A stretch of DNA of 38,767 nt from Eubacterium sp. (GCA_024687845.1 JAILEL010000123.1:1-38767); one strand, 5' to 3'; positions 18,507-28,302 are shown, counted from the stretch's first letter. The notes: generated by a model not told the origin, from the letters alone. Translations and numbers: made by a program.

Positions 18507-19004
18507 TTAATATTGATATTTATTTAAAGCATATACCGCAAGAGCAAAAGTTAGTCCAATCAATACATCCGAATCATTATCAAACTCCATAATATGTGTT
18601 TCACACATATTAAGTGCCTGTCCCTGAATCAGATATGGCTCGCTTTTAACTCTCATTATCTCAAGTGCGCCACTATATACAACATACTGCCATATAACAG
18701 CATCACCTTCAATCTCCCATGGTTCATCAAAGTCTATACGATAACGTTGATGAGAAGATCTTTTATCTCTTTCGATATTACCAAACTTATCTCTGGCAGC
18801 AAATTCAAAGCAGATACCATCTCTAGTGTATTTTTCCTGCACATAAGCACATTCATTAATGGTTTCTGCTAAATATATCTTGATGCGGTGACCTGTTGCA
18901 ATAAAGTCGTCCTTAGTATAATAAACTTCTTTTCCCCTCTCATTAAATATCTTAACAGAATCATACTCTTCAAGATCCTGAGCTTTTATAAATAGTTTAG
19001 CCAT
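18507..19004 (-). CDS. LURP-one-related (tubby-like fold) family protein
   Basis: A 165-residue cytosolic protein of the LURP-one-related family, whose members have the beta-barrel-around-helix fold shared with tubby and phospholipid scramblase proteins. Visible family features are the N-terminal LFIKAQ, the SVKIFNERGKEVYYTKDD strand pair, the middle GRI...EKYTRDG strands, and the last hydrophobic helix DVLIGLTFALAVYAL (about 145-159) that fills the barrel. The biochemical role is unknown; membrane-lipid binding is a family suggestion only. It has its own promoter (19058-19086). It is separated from the EamA gene by the REP-like repeat. Assignment rests on overall pattern, not a search. Confidence 0.7.
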   Translation of the reverse strand: MAKLFIKAQDLEEYDSVKIFNERGKEVYYTKDDFIATGHRIKIYLAETINECAYVQEKYTRDGICFEFAARDKFGNIERDKRSSHQRYRIDFDEPWEIEGDAVIWQYVVYSGALEIMRVKSEPYLIQGQALNMCETHIMEFDNDSDVLIGLTFALAVYALNKYQY

Positions 19005-19057
19005 ATTCCATTTAACCCCTTAAAACATTTTTGCGTTGAAAATAACAACACAAAACT

Positions 19058-19086
19058 ATTATATCGAATTTTTCATTTTCAAGCAA
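19058..19086 (-). promoter_or_regulatory. Promoter of the LURP-one-related gene
   Basis: On the minus strand, TTGCTT (19081-19086), a 17-bp spacer and a perfect TATAAT (19058-19063). The start codon lies about 50 bases downstream of the expected transcription start. Confidence 0.65.
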
Positions 19087-19149
19087 TGAAAAAATAACAG
19101 TCACTTCACGAAATTACTGGTATCGATTTGTAAAATATTTATACTTTTA

Positions 19150-22100
19150 TCAGCTATCCAAAAGATCCATCAGCTCTTCTCTTGTCATATTTGCAAGATT
19201 GCCTGTTTCGCCACTGAGAATCTCTTCAGCCAGCTCTTTCTTAGTCTCCTGGAGCTTCACTATTTTTTCCTCAATAGTCCCCTTGGCAATAAGCTTATAT
19301 ACAGTAACTATTTTCGTCTGACCTATACGATGAGCTCTGTCCGTAGCCTGATTCTGAACAGCCACGTTCCACCACGGATCATAATGAACAACAGTATCTG
19401 CACCTGTAAGATTGAGTCCAGTACCTCCAGCTTTAAGTGAAATAAGGAACACTGGTGTTTCACCTTCATTAAAAGCCTTAACTAATCTCGCCCTTTCTTC
19501 CTTTGAGGTCTGACCTGTAATCTTATAATACTCTATTCCTTCTTTTTTTAGTACAGGCTCAATAATTTCAAACATTGAAGTAAATTGAGAAAATACAAGC
19601 GAGCGGTGTCCACCTTCAATAGCATTACTCAGAAGATCCATCAAAGCCTGCAGCTTTGCAGAACCAGATTTGTAATCTTCAAAAATAAGCGAAGGATCAC
19701 AACATATCTGACGAAGTCTTGTAAGTTCAGCAAGCACCTGTATTTTCTGCTTTTTCATATCTGCATCAGATGCATCTTCCAGCATATTTTTAAGTTTCAG
19801 AACCTGAGCATCATACAGCTTTTTCTGCTCATTTTCGAAAACTGCAATTCTTGTTTCCTCAATCTTCTCAGGCAGATCCTTAAGAACATCTTTCTTAAGC
19901 CTTCTCATAATAAATGGAGAAACCATTCTCCGAAGCTGCTGACTTGTTTCATCATCTGCTCTGGATACTATAACTGATTCATAGTCAGTTCTGAACTTTT
20001 CATAACTATAAAGATATCCTGGCATCAGATAATCAAAAATACTCCACAGTTCACTGAGTCTGTTTTCAATAGGTGTACCCGTAAGAGCTATTCTATGTTT
20101 ACTGCTAATTACCTTAACCGACTTAGTAGCCATTGTATTATGATTCTTTATATACTGAGCCTCATCAACTATCTCATAATCAAAGGAAGCATCAGCATAG
20201 AGATCAATATCTCTTTTCAGAAGATCGTACGAGGTAATAAGAACATCGTTATAATCTGAAAATGCATTTCTGATTATATCTTCTCTTTCTGATTTGTTGC
20301 CAACCACACAGCATACCTTCATATCCGGAGCAAACTTGATGAATTCCTCCCGCCAATTATATACTAGTGATGAAGGACAGATTACAAGAGAAGTTCCTTC
20401 AGCACCGGAAATCTTTCTCGCCTGAAGCATCGAAATAACCTGCAAGGTTTTTCCAAGTCCCATTTCATCAGCAAGTATACCGCCAAAGCCATATGTATCC
20501 ATTGTCATCAGCCATCTGAATCCATTCTTCTGATACTTTCTAAGTGTATTTTCAAGGTTGGGCGGAAGCTCATAATCTGCATCCTTAGTGGTTTTAAAAC
20601 TTCTTACAAGATTTTTGAAGTTCCTGTCTCTTTCTGAACTGATTTCCTCATGCTCCTCAAGCATCTTATCAAGATATAGAGCTCTATACAGAGGAACATT
20701 TACATTTCCCTTTTTCTTAATGAAATCCTTAGGAGATAGCTGTAACGCATCAAGCATTTCACTGATAGCAAGGATATTCGAATCCTCCATACTGATGAAA
20801 TCGCCATTCTTAAGTCTGTGATATTTCTTTTTCTTCTTATAGCTTTTAAGAATATCACTAAGTTCTTCTACAGAGATATCGTCTGAAATAATAGAAAGAT
20901 TCATAAGATCATTCTGAACTGAAACTCCGACTGACATATTCCATTTCTTTTTCAGTTTAAGGCTGTCAAATGCAGGTGTAGACTGTACCTCACCGTACAT
21001 CATCAGCTTCTTAACACCACCAGAAAGAAACTCATATAAAGAATCGTTATTCTTTTCGAATCCAAAAGATTTAATATCTCCATAAAATGTAGGGAAAAAG
21101 TCCAGAACTACCGAAGCAATCTCATTTTCATATTTTCTATTTCTGTAACCACTTATTTTAAGTGTCATATCAGGATTAAAGTCGATAAAATATTTATCAT
21201 CGTCATATTGAACTCTGACTTTGCAATAAACATTTTTCGTATCTGTATCCAGATAAAATGTAAAATCAGGTCGCGGTGGAAGGTATTCCTGAATAGTTTT
21301 TGAATCATCCTCTATATATTCAACATACTCTTCTATCTGAGGAAGCACATCATAATAAAAATCAGCAAGACTGTTTCTTCCGATTATTATACTTCCGTTA
21401 TTTGAATTATCAGAGAAAGCACTTATTGCATCACTATTTTCTCTGGTAATTCTATAGAGATGCCCTGTATCATAGTAATATGAGAACTTGCTGCCATTGA
21501 AGAATCTGAGATTATCAGATTCTAATTTAATCCCCTGGAATACACCATTTTCATCTACAATTTTCTTTCCATAAATCGTAACCTTTACCACATTTTCAGA
21601 AAGAAAAATATCCGGCTCATTGCGTCTATAGTATTCTGCATTTACAAAAGGAACACTTCTTCCATCATAGATATCAAAAAACATATCCAGTTTTGAACCA
21701 AACAAAGGAATAAAGTTCTTTGATAATTCACTCAGCATAGCGCTGGAATAATAACTAAAGACACTATTATTATTCTTAAGGAAGCTTTGTTTCTCCTGAT
21801 CCTCATTATATACTGACATTATATAGCCAAAAAGTTCAGCACTTTCCGGCGTAAAATCCTCAGTCTGAAAATCTATCTCATTGTTTTTTCCAAGCTTAAG
21901 TATTTCTTTTTTATTATAACTGTCAACAAGCTCTTCAATGCTCTTAAGTTTATACATCTTGCTTTTACCAAGCTTAAACTCAAGGAAGATTTTGGATGCA
22001 TCCATAACAACAACAGGTTCAAGGTTAACATTTTTGACAACACTGACTTCTGTTATTTCTTCCTCAGGCTCATCATTCATAGCAAGATTAGGTGAAAACT

Positions 22101-23031
22101 TCTTAATAAGTCTGAAACCAGAATCCGACGTTAAATCTGTAAATCTTCCACTTACACACATATAGTTTCTGAAAGCAATCAGAAGAGCCAGGGCATGCGG
22201 GCAAAGCGAATCCTTACTTTTTTTATTTCGTTTCGCCTCTAAGGATGTCTGACTCACCACATGACAGCTATATAAAGAACAATACACATAGGTTACTGCA
22301 TCGCGGGTTATATCTATGGTTACATTTTCATACCAGTTACTATAATAGGTTGAATCCTGCATTTTAGCGCTTATACGAAAGGTCAGCCCGCCAAATCCGG
22401 AATTTGCATTGTATCTATGAATCGTGAAACCAGATATTTTATCATCATCAATCAGTTTTTTTGCTTTTTCATAATTTGCTTTCGTAAATGCAAGATCCCT
22501 GGTTATATAACCCAGATCAAAAAAGCTATATTCTTCTTTATATCCCATCAGTTTCTTGTCAGTAGAATCACCTCTATTCAACTGCTGACTGTCATTAATA
22601 AAAGGATTAAAGTTCTTTGATCTGTCTGTTTTTGAGGTAGTATTAGAATTATTTAAAGTCTTTTTTTCATTTGATTGAATACTATTTTGGAGAGAATTAT
22701 CAGATAGCGAAGTTTCATCTGAGTCTTCATTATTTATCATATTCAACTCTTCCAATTTATATAGCATTGCAACCATATGTTTACAAAGATTACCATCCTT
22801 TGCATATTCACAATTACATTCCATTTCATAATGTATATCAAAAGGCGAATTGTTAGCGACAACTGCCGCCGGAAGTGACACAGTGTATTTTTTTCCATCC
22901 TGCCCCTTAACAGAAGCACAAAAAGCACTTGAAGCACGGTCTATATAAACGCTCTGCACCATGCCTGATTTATAATAATTAAGGCCTCTTTTAAGGATTA
23001 TACTATTGAATTGTTTCTTCCAATCGAACAT
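19150..23031 (-). CDS. Large SNF2-family DNA translocase with N-terminal SWIM zinc finger
   Basis: A 1293-residue protein combining a SWIM zinc-binding motif CxCx8CxH (Cys72, Cys74, Cys83, His85) with a C-terminal SNF2 helicase core. The core has motif I GGILADEMGLGKT (around residue 855), motif II DEAQ, TGTPIENRLSELWSI, and motif VI DRAHRIGQT (around 1233). Between them lies a long region (about 150-800), partly matching the bacterial SNF2-associated domain in character. SNF2 enzymes move along double-stranded DNA without unwinding; the role of this bacterial class is not established, though RNA-polymerase recycling and DNA repair are known for relatives. ATG at 23031 or the adjacent one at 23034 follows GGAGAG. 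The longer form to 23109 has no site. No terminator hairpin is seen after the stop. Confidence 0.9.
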   Translation of the reverse strand: MFDWKKQFNSIILKRGLNYYKSGMVQSVYIDRASSAFCASVKGQDGKKYTVSLPAAVVANNSPFDIHYEMECNCEYAKDGNLCKHMVAMLYKLEELNMINNEDSDETSLSDNSLQNSIQSNEKKTLNNSNTTSKTDRSKNFNPFINDSQQLNRGDSTDKKLMGYKEEYSFFDLGYITRDLAFTKANYEKAKKLIDDDKISGFTIHRYNANSGFGGLTFRISAKMQDSTYYSNWYENVTIDITRDAVTYVYCSLYSCHVVSQTSLEAKRNKKSKDSLCPHALALLIAFRNYMCVSGRFTDLTSDSGFRLIKKFSPNLAMNDEPEEEITEVSVVKNVNLEPVVVMDASKIFLEFKLGKSKMYKLKSIEELVDSYNKKEILKLGKNNEIDFQTEDFTPESAELFGYIMSVYNEDQEKQSFLKNNNSVFSYYSSAMLSELSKNFIPLFGSKLDMFFDIYDGRSVPFVNAEYYRRNEPDIFLSENVVKVTIYGKKIVDENGVFQGIKLESDNLRFFNGSKFSYYYDTGHLYRITRENSDAISAFSDNSNNGSIIIGRNSLADFYYDVLPQIEEYVEYIEDDSKTIQEYLPPRPDFTFYLDTDTKNVYCKVRVQYDDDKYFIDFNPDMTLKISGYRNRKYENEIASVVLDFFPTFYGDIKSFGFEKNNDSLYEFLSGGVKKLMMYGEVQSTPAFDSLKLKKKWNMSVGVSVQNDLMNLSIISDDISVEELSDILKSYKKKKKYHRLKNGDFISMEDSNILAISEMLDALQLSPKDFIKKKGNVNVPLYRALYLDKMLEEHEEISSERDRNFKNLVRSFKTTKDADYELPPNLENTLRKYQKNGFRWLMTMDTYGFGGILADEMGLGKTLQVISMLQARKISGAEGTSLVICPSSLVYNWREEFIKFAPDMKVCCVVGNKSEREDIIRNAFSDYNDVLITSYDLLKRDIDLYADASFDYEIVDEAQYIKNHNTMATKSVKVISSKHRIALTGTPIENRLSELWSIFDYLMPGYLYSYEKFRTDYESVIVSRADDETSQQLRRMVSPFIMRRLKKDVLKDLPEKIEETRIAVFENEQKKLYDAQVLKLKNMLEDASDADMKKQKIQVLAELTRLRQICCDPSLIFEDYKSGSAKLQALMDLLSNAIEGGHRSLVFSQFTSMFEIIEPVLKKEGIEYYKITGQTSKEERARLVKAFNEGETPVFLISLKAGGTGLNLTGADTVVHYDPWWNVAVQNQATDRAHRIGQTKIVTVYKLIAKGTIEEKIVKLQETKKELAEEILSGETGNLANMTREELMDLLDS

Positions 23032-23087
23032 CATTATCTCTCCAGTAATATAGATTGCTTTATAGCAAATGAAGTTTTCTGTATTGT

Positions 23088-23121
23088 AAAAAAAGTGCCG
23101 GTGCATCATCTACACCGACAC
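23088..23121 (-). terminator. Intrinsic terminator of htpG
   Basis: A 9-bp stem, GTGTCGGTG/CACCGGCAC on the minus strand (23113-23121 with 23095-23103, one G-U pair) is followed by seven T residues (plus A-run 23088-23094). It lies 82 bp after the htpG stop and close to the start of the SNF2 gene. Confidence 0.88.
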
Positions 23122-23203
23122 ATCATTTGATATTATTACATTTTCGAATAGCTTATTCAACTATTTTTATGTATTATCCGAATCAATATACATTTTGTTG
23201 TTA

Positions 23204-25228
23204 CTATATGAGCTTAGTAAGAATCTCATTGCTTCTTGCAACAAATCTTGTAAGTTCCTCTGCTGTTAGTGGTTTGTTAGCAAGTACTGCAAGGTCATAC
23301 AGCTGGCTGCAGATTGTAGGAGTAATCTCTTCTTCAGGATTGTCCAGAACATACTTAACAAGCTTGTTATTTGAATTCAGGACAAGTGTTTCTGTGTTCT
23401 TATTTCCAAAGTTCATACCACCCATTCCTGCATCAGCATACATTTTCATCATTTCAGCCATACGTCTGTCAGCTTCTGATTGGGTAAGCATAGATGAAAC
23501 TGATTCATCCTTAAGTGACTCAACCTTTATTTTAATCTCATCTACACCAAGAGCCTTCTTAAATGCTTCAGTTAACGCATCGGTGTATTTCTTTTCGTCC
23601 TCTTCTGAAAGTGCTTCACCCTTAAAGCTTGCACTGACGTCTGAATCTATACGTGCAAATTTGATATTTTCATCTCTTGCTTCCATCATCGTTATGTATG
23701 GATTATCGATATTATGAGTCAGATAGATGGCATCTATTCCTTCAGCTTTAAACATTTCAATATATTTAGCCTGAGTTTCAGCATCTGAAATATAGAATAC
23801 CTGATTCTCATGTGTTTCCTTTGCAGCTTCTATATAATCTGGAAGTGTGATGAACTTATCCTCAAGATTCTTAAAGATCATATAATCCTTCATCTTCTCA
23901 TCGAATTTATTATCTCTTAGGCATCCGAACTTGATAAATGGACTAAGATCTTCCCAGAGGCCTTCATATTCATCTCTGTGGTTCTTATACATTCCTATAA
24001 GCTTATCAGCAACCTTCTTGGTAATGTAATCAGAAATCTTCGCCACAAAACCATCATTCTGAAGAGCACTACGTGAAACATTCAGCGGTAGATCAGGACA
24101 ATCAATTACCCCCTTAAGTACAAGCAGAAATTCTGGAATAACTTCTTTGATATTATCCGCTACAAACACCTGGTTATTATACAGCTTAACCGTTCCTTCA
24201 AGCTTATCCATATTAGGATTAATTCTTGGGAAATAAAGAATACCCTTCAAGTTAAATGGATAATCCATATTCAGATGTATCCAGAAAAGTGGTTTCTTAA
24301 AATCAAGGAACAGATGCTGATAGAAATCTATATACTCATCATCCTTGCAATCAGCAGGAGTTTTAGTCCAAAGCGGATGTATATCATTTAATGGCTTAGG
24401 AGCATCCTTATCTTCAACTTCTTCAAAAGAATCATCGTCTTCAGCAGCTACTTCCTCAGCCTCAGCTGCATCTGCTTCTTCCTCATCGATATCACCGATA
24501 AGATCGTCCTCTTCCTTTTTCTTTAAAGCATCCTTTTTATCTTCAACAATTTTAGCCTCTGCTTCAATTTCCTTATCGAGTTTTTCCTTAGCCTTGTCTT
24601 CATTTATGTAATAAATCTCAATAGGCATAAATGAGCAATACTTATTTATTACTTCTTTAACTCTGTATTCATTTGCAAACTCAAGAGAATCCTCAGCAAG
24701 ATAAAGAGTTATAGTTGTACCTCTTGAATCCCTGTTGCCCTCGCTCATCTCATAAGTCAAGCCACCATCGCTTTCCCAGTGAACAGCCTCAGCACCATCC
24801 TTATAAGAAAGTGTATCAATAGTAACCTTTTCAGCAACCATAAATGCTGAATAAAAGCCAAGTCCAAAATGTCCGATAATCTGCTCACTCTGATCCTTGT
24901 CCTTATACTTTTCAAGGAAATCAGCAGCACCTGAAAAAGCAATCTGGTTAATATACTTTTCAACTTCTTCGGAGGTCATTCCAATACCATTATCTTCAAA
25001 AGTTATTGTTTTTTCAGCAGGACTTGAAGAAACTGTTACTTTATATTTTACATTATCTTCAACAGTAGCTTCTCCCATAGAATCAAGTCTTTTAATCTTA
25101 GTGATTGCATCAACACCATTTGATATAAGCTCTCTGATGAAAATATCATGATCTGAATAAAGCCACTTTTTAATTATTGGGAAAATATTCTCGCTGTCGA
25201 TTGAAAGATTTCCTTTTTGAATAGCCAT
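23204..25228 (-). CDS. htpG: Chaperone HtpG (Hsp90) with long acidic linker
   Basis: ATP-dependent dimeric Hsp90 chaperone. The 674 residues exceed the ~624 of E. coli. The GHKL ATPase domain shows RELISNGVDA (Glu33, Asn37), DNGIGM (Asp79) and the lid/ATP motif GHFGLGFYSAF (119-129). A strongly charged linker follows at about 210-277, with Lys-rich and then Asp/Glu-rich parts, where most bacterial proteins have only a short link; it recalls the linker of eukaryotic Hsp90. The middle domain (from PLWTK) and the C-terminal dimer domain are complete; there is no MEEVD tail. AAGAGG lies 8 bases before ATG. Transcription is predicted from a separate promoter with CIRCE upstream. Confidence 0.96.
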   Translation of the reverse strand: MAIQKGNLSIDSENIFPIIKKWLYSDHDIFIRELISNGVDAITKIKRLDSMGEATVEDNVKYKVTVSSSPAEKTITFEDNGIGMTSEEVEKYINQIAFSGAADFLEKYKDKDQSEQIIGHFGLGFYSAFMVAEKVTIDTLSYKDGAEAVHWESDGGLTYEMSEGNRDSRGTTITLYLAEDSLEFANEYRVKEVINKYCSFMPIEIYYINEDKAKEKLDKEIEAEAKIVEDKKDALKKKEEDDLIGDIDEEEADAAEAEEVAAEDDDSFEEVEDKDAPKPLNDIHPLWTKTPADCKDDEYIDFYQHLFLDFKKPLFWIHLNMDYPFNLKGILYFPRINPNMDKLEGTVKLYNNQVFVADNIKEVIPEFLLVLKGVIDCPDLPLNVSRSALQNDGFVAKISDYITKKVADKLIGMYKNHRDEYEGLWEDLSPFIKFGCLRDNKFDEKMKDYMIFKNLEDKFITLPDYIEAAKETHENQVFYISDAETQAKYIEMFKAEGIDAIYLTHNIDNPYITMMEARDENIKFARIDSDVSASFKGEALSEEDEKKYTDALTEAFKKALGVDEIKIKVESLKDESVSSMLTQSEADRRMAEMMKMYADAGMGGMNFGNKNTETLVLNSNNKLVKYVLDNPEEEITPTICSQLYDLAVLANKPLTAEELTRFVARSNEILTKLI

Positions 25229-25324
25229 ACTATACGCCTCTTTTCATTTTTATTTTTCCAGGTTACACTGTCCAACTTATCTTTATGCAGAATAACAAAA
25301 CCTGAATTAACTTCAACATTAGAT

Positions 25325-25353
25325 ATAATAGCCCTTATCAAACAATAAGTCAA
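25325..25353 (-). promoter_or_regulatory. Vegetative promoter of htpG
   Basis: Minus strand: -35 TTGACT (25348-25353), 17-bp spacer, -10 TATTAT (25325-25330). The expected start near 25318 gives a leader of about 90 bases, in which CAGGTT and AACCTG (about 25260-25310) could pair around a long loop. Confidence 0.7.
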
Positions 25354-25360
25354 TAAAAAA

Positions 25361-25387
25361 TTAGCACTCTTTTAACTTGAGTGCTAA
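25361..25387 (-). promoter_or_regulatory. CIRCE operator upstream of htpG
   Basis: A second perfect TTAGCACTC-N9-GAGTGCTAA. It ends 7 bp upstream of the -35 box of the best htpG promoter, so it is not in the usual place over the start site. Either HrcA acts from an upstream position, or a second, weaker promoter further upstream places CIRCE in the leader. Of the 387-bp gap between htpG and the next gene, this site, the promoter and the hairpin at 25420-25444 are all that I can identify; the remainder is AT-rich without an open frame. Confidence 0.95.
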
Positions 25388-25419
25388 CAAAAACATATAT
25401 TCACTATTAATCCAGAAAT

Positions 25420-25444
25420 AATCCCAGGCGAGGAACCTGGGATT
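25420..25444 (-). terminator. Hairpin between the transglutaminase-like gene and htpG
   Basis: A perfect 9-bp stem AATCCCAGG (25420-25428) with CCTGGGATT (25436-25444) and a 7-base loop. On the minus strand it is followed by ATTATTT, a moderate U-rich tail, so it may end transcription of the lipoprotein gene 170 bp upstream. The distance and weak tail keep this uncertain. Confidence 0.5.
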
Positions 25445-25615
25445 GGTGAAAGGATGGTTTTAAGTATTATTTAAGAAATCTATCTTAACTGTCTATATAA
25501 TAACATACTTCTTGTAATATTTCAACAAATTCTTTTGGAAATGTTGCACAAATTTTAATTTTATATTACCGTTATATAACGTCTTTTTAAGAGGTTTTAA
25601 ACAATTTTGTAAAAC

Positions 25616-26746
25616 TTACCGATTTATGTAAACCTTTAGAATGTTATATTTTACATTTCCAGACAATGAATACCCCACAGTTTCCACCCCATCTATCCCA
25701 AAAATAAACTGTAAGTTTTCATCATTCACTTCAAAATTATTAAGAGCGCACTCTGTTTCATTATTTATCCCAGCAACAAGATTAGTCTTAAGATAACTCT
25801 CCAGAGAATAAATATCACTTATATAAGAACCATTATGTACATAATAATTCTCCGACATACTGGAGCACACCTCATATTTTGATTTTTCCCAAATATGTGA
25901 ATCACTGAGAATATCATCATTGACATTAAAAAACTCATGGGATAATGTTTCTGTATCTCCCATAGGATCATCCCATGTAGCATCCACATTATACCAGTTT
26001 CCATTTATTTTAACCTGATTCCAGGCATGATTCTCCAATTCATCAGACTCACCATTATTACTATATGCTTTACCACTTACTACTCTGATTTCCACGCCAC
26101 TGCAGGAAAGAAGAAGATTCATGGCAGAAGCATAACCAGAGCAAACCGCTTTTCCATTCACAAGAACACCATAAGGAGTATATTCAGAGTCATCGTGATT
26201 ATCGCTTGAACCATAAACACAGTTATTTACAATATAATCATGTATTGCGATTTCTTTTTCATAATCAGACATAGCACTCATAATAGTTTCAGAAAGAATA
26301 TTTTTACATTTGGAAGTAAGTTCTATAGCATTCGTTTTCTCCTGTGGAATCTCTTTACCAGAAATGATATTATCATATGCATACATAGCATCTGATCTCT
26401 CAAAGAATAATTCAACCTTTCTGCTGCCAGGATTCTTTATAGAACTAGTATATGTAGTAATAGAAGTAACATTTCCCTTCATAGTATCTATGGAATAATT
26501 AATGTTTTTAAGTTCAGAATCAGACACCTCATCCGAAACATAAAAAGCAATAGTTCCATCCGTCCCATCAGATATCTCTTTATTCACTTTATCAACAACA
26601 TCATTAAAGCTCATAAGCGTTTCTTCCTGAGAAGACTCAAAGCCCGGATTATCAAGGCTGAAATCATCCATGCTGAGTCCACAGCCCGGCATAAGAATAA
26701 GCACCATACATAATAAACCAATAAATATTTTTCTAATACTATACAT
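25616..26746 (-). CDS. Transglutaminase-like cysteine-protease-fold lipoprotein
   Basis: A predicted surface lipoprotein with a transglutaminase-like domain; in Clostridia such proteins are usually peptidases or cell-wall proteins rather than true cross-linking enzymes. The 376-residue form has a signal ending in MPGC (Cys22), a variable middle region (about 30-150), and the papain-like core with the triad Cys202 in AVCSGYA, His240 in NHAWNQV and Asp255 in YNVDATWDD. A conserved IHDYIVNN block precedes the active site. The start is not certain: ATG at 26746 is 13 bases after GAGG, while a TTG at 26755 has better spacing and a GTG at 26767 has no site. It is divergent from argH. The substrate is unknown. 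Confidence 0.83.
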   Translation of the reverse strand: MYSIRKIFIGLLCMVLILMPGCGLSMDDFSLDNPGFESSQEETLMSFNDVVDKVNKEISDGTDGTIAFYVSDEVSDSELKNINYSIDTMKGNVTSITTYTSSIKNPGSRKVELFFERSDAMYAYDNIISGKEIPQEKTNAIELTSKCKNILSETIMSAMSDYEKEIAIHDYIVNNCVYGSSDNHDDSEYTPYGVLVNGKAVCSGYASAMNLLLSCSGVEIRVVSGKAYSNNGESDELENHAWNQVKINGNWYNVDATWDDPMGDTETLSHEFFNVNDDILSDSHIWEKSKYEVCSSMSENYYVHNGSYISDIYSLESYLKTNLVAGINNETECALNNFEVNDENLQFIFGIDGVETVGYSLSGNVKYNILKVYINR

Positions 26747-26846
26747 TATATTCAAAATATTCCTCACTCATATATTAATTAAATAAAAGTTTATCACATA
26801 AACATTTTACTTGCCACTTATAAAACATTGCGTTAAACTATAAAAG

Positions 26847-26892
26847 CTTGATTCAGTCACTTTTAGATGCACTAAAAGCGCCAAAAATCAAG
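26847..26892 (+). promoter_or_regulatory. Two-tier hairpin in the argH leader
   Basis: CTTGATT (26847-26853) pairs with AATCAAG (26886-26892) and, inside an internal loop, CTTTTAG (26860-26866) pairs with CTAAAAG (26872-26878). The structure ends 10 bases before the argH ribosome site. A possible promoter, TTGCCA (26811-26816) with TAAACT (26834-26839) at 17 bp, lies just upstream. The inner or outer palindrome could be an operator; no arginine-repressor box can be claimed. Confidence 0.45.
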
Positions 26893-26919
26893 TAATCTAA
26901 AGACAAGAGGTAAATAATC

Positions 26920-28302
26920 ATGGCTCAGTTATGGGGCGGTCGTTTCACTAAGGAAACTGACCAGTTAGTGTATAATTTTAACGCTTCTATTTCATTTGAT
27001 CAAAAATTCTTTGCTCAGGATATCCGCGGAAGTATTGCACATGCCACTATGCTTGGCGAAACTGGAATCATTTCCAAGGACGAAGCTGAAGATATAAAGA
27101 AAGGATTAAACAGTATTTTTGAGGATGTTCAGGCCGGAAAGCTGGAAATCACTTCTGAATACGAAGACATACATAGCTTCGTTGAAGCAAATCTCATAGA
27201 TAGAATCGGGGATACTGGTAAGAAGCTTCACACTGGCAGAAGCAGAAACGACCAGGTTGCTCTTGATATGAAATTATATACAAGAGATGAAATAAAAAAC
27301 ATCAAAGAACTTCTTAAGAATCTGATGAATACTCTTCACTCTATAATGAAGGATAATGTTCAGACCTATATGCCTGGTTTCACACATTTACAGAAGGCTC
27401 AACCAGTTACACTTGCTCATCACGTTGGAGCTTATATGGAAATGTTCAAAAGAGATTATTCAAGGCTCTCTGATATATATGAAAGAATGAATCTCTGCCC
27501 ACTTGGAGCCGGCGCTCTTGCAGGAACTACATATCCTCTCGACAGAGAACTGACCGCAGCTCTTCTTGAGTTTGAAGGTCCAACCCTAAATAGTATGGAT
27601 TCTGTTTCAGACAGAGATTACTTAATAGAACTTCTCTCAGCGCTTGCTACAATCAGCATGCACCTCTCACGTTTTTCAGAAGAGATAATCATCTGGAATT
27701 CAAACGAATACAGATTCATAGAGCTGGATGATTCTTATAGTACCGGAAGCTCTATAATGCCTCAGAAGAAAAATCCGGATATTGCAGAGTTACTCCGTGG
27801 TAAAACAGGACGAGTATATGGTGCCCTCATTTCACTGCTCACTACCATGAAGGGAATTCCACTCGCATACAATAAAGATATGCAGGAAGATAAGGAACTT
27901 ACATTTGATGCTATAGATACAGTCAAAGGATGCATAGTCCTTTTTGATGGTATGATAAGCACTATGACAATTAATAAAGAAAACATGGAAAAAAGCGCAA
28001 TGAACGGTTTCACAAATGCAACCGATGCCGCTGACTATCTTGTCAAGAAGGGAGTACCTTTCAGAGATGCTCACGGTATCATCGGTGGTCTCGTTCTTTA
28101 CTGTATAGATAACAACAAAGCTTTAGACGATTTAAGTATAGATGAATTTAAGAAATATTCAGAAGTCTTTGAAGATGATATCTATGAAGCCATAAGTCTG
28201 GAAACCTGTGTAAACCTTAGAAAGACCATAGGTGCACCGGGAATCGAAGCCATGAATAAAGTAATTGAAATAAACGAAAGGTATTTGAATGCTCTTAGCT
28301 AA
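26920..28302 (+). CDS. argH: Argininosuccinate lyase
   Basis: Splits argininosuccinate into arginine and fumarate, the last step of arginine synthesis. The 460 residues have the family length. The N-terminal [11 protein letters not shown], the [14 protein letters not shown] block and the fumarase-superfamily signature [12 protein letters not shown] (276-287) with its catalytic serine are visible. ATG follows AGAGGT with a 9-base gap. It is alone on the plus strand among minus-strand genes, with argG not in the window; a bidirectional terminator closes it off from the FHA gene. The position away from an arg cluster suggests control by its own leader. Confidence 0.97.
   Translation: MAQLWGGRFTKETDQLVYNFNASISFDQKFFAQDIRGSIAHATMLGETGIISKDEAEDIKKGLNSIFEDVQAGKLEITSEYEDIHSFVEANLIDRIGDTGKKLHTGRSRNDQVALDMKLYTRDEIKNIKELLKNLMNTLHSIMKDNVQTYMPGFTHLQKAQPVTLAHHVGAYMEMFKRDYSRLSDIYERMNLCPLGAGALAGTTYPLDRELTAALLEFEGPTLNSMDSVSDRDYLIELLSALATISMHLSRFSEEIIIWNSNEYRFIELDDSYSTGSSIMPQKKNPDIAELLRGKTGRVYGALISLLTTMKGIPLAYNKDMQEDKELTFDAIDTVKGCIVLFDGMISTMTINKENMEKSAMNGFTNATDAADYLVKKGVPFRDAHGIIGGLVLYCIDNNKALDDLSIDEFKKYSEVFEDDIYEAISLETCVNLRKTIGAPGIEAMNKVIEINERYLNALS

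Noticed and set aside
23127..23717. A 196-codon plus-strand frame across the end of htpG
   Set aside because: Serine-rich antisense translation of htpG with no ribosome site.
25260..25310. RNA thermometer in the htpG leader
   Set aside because: Only a 6-bp CAGGTT/AACCTG pairing with a long loop is visible and it does not cover the ribosome site.
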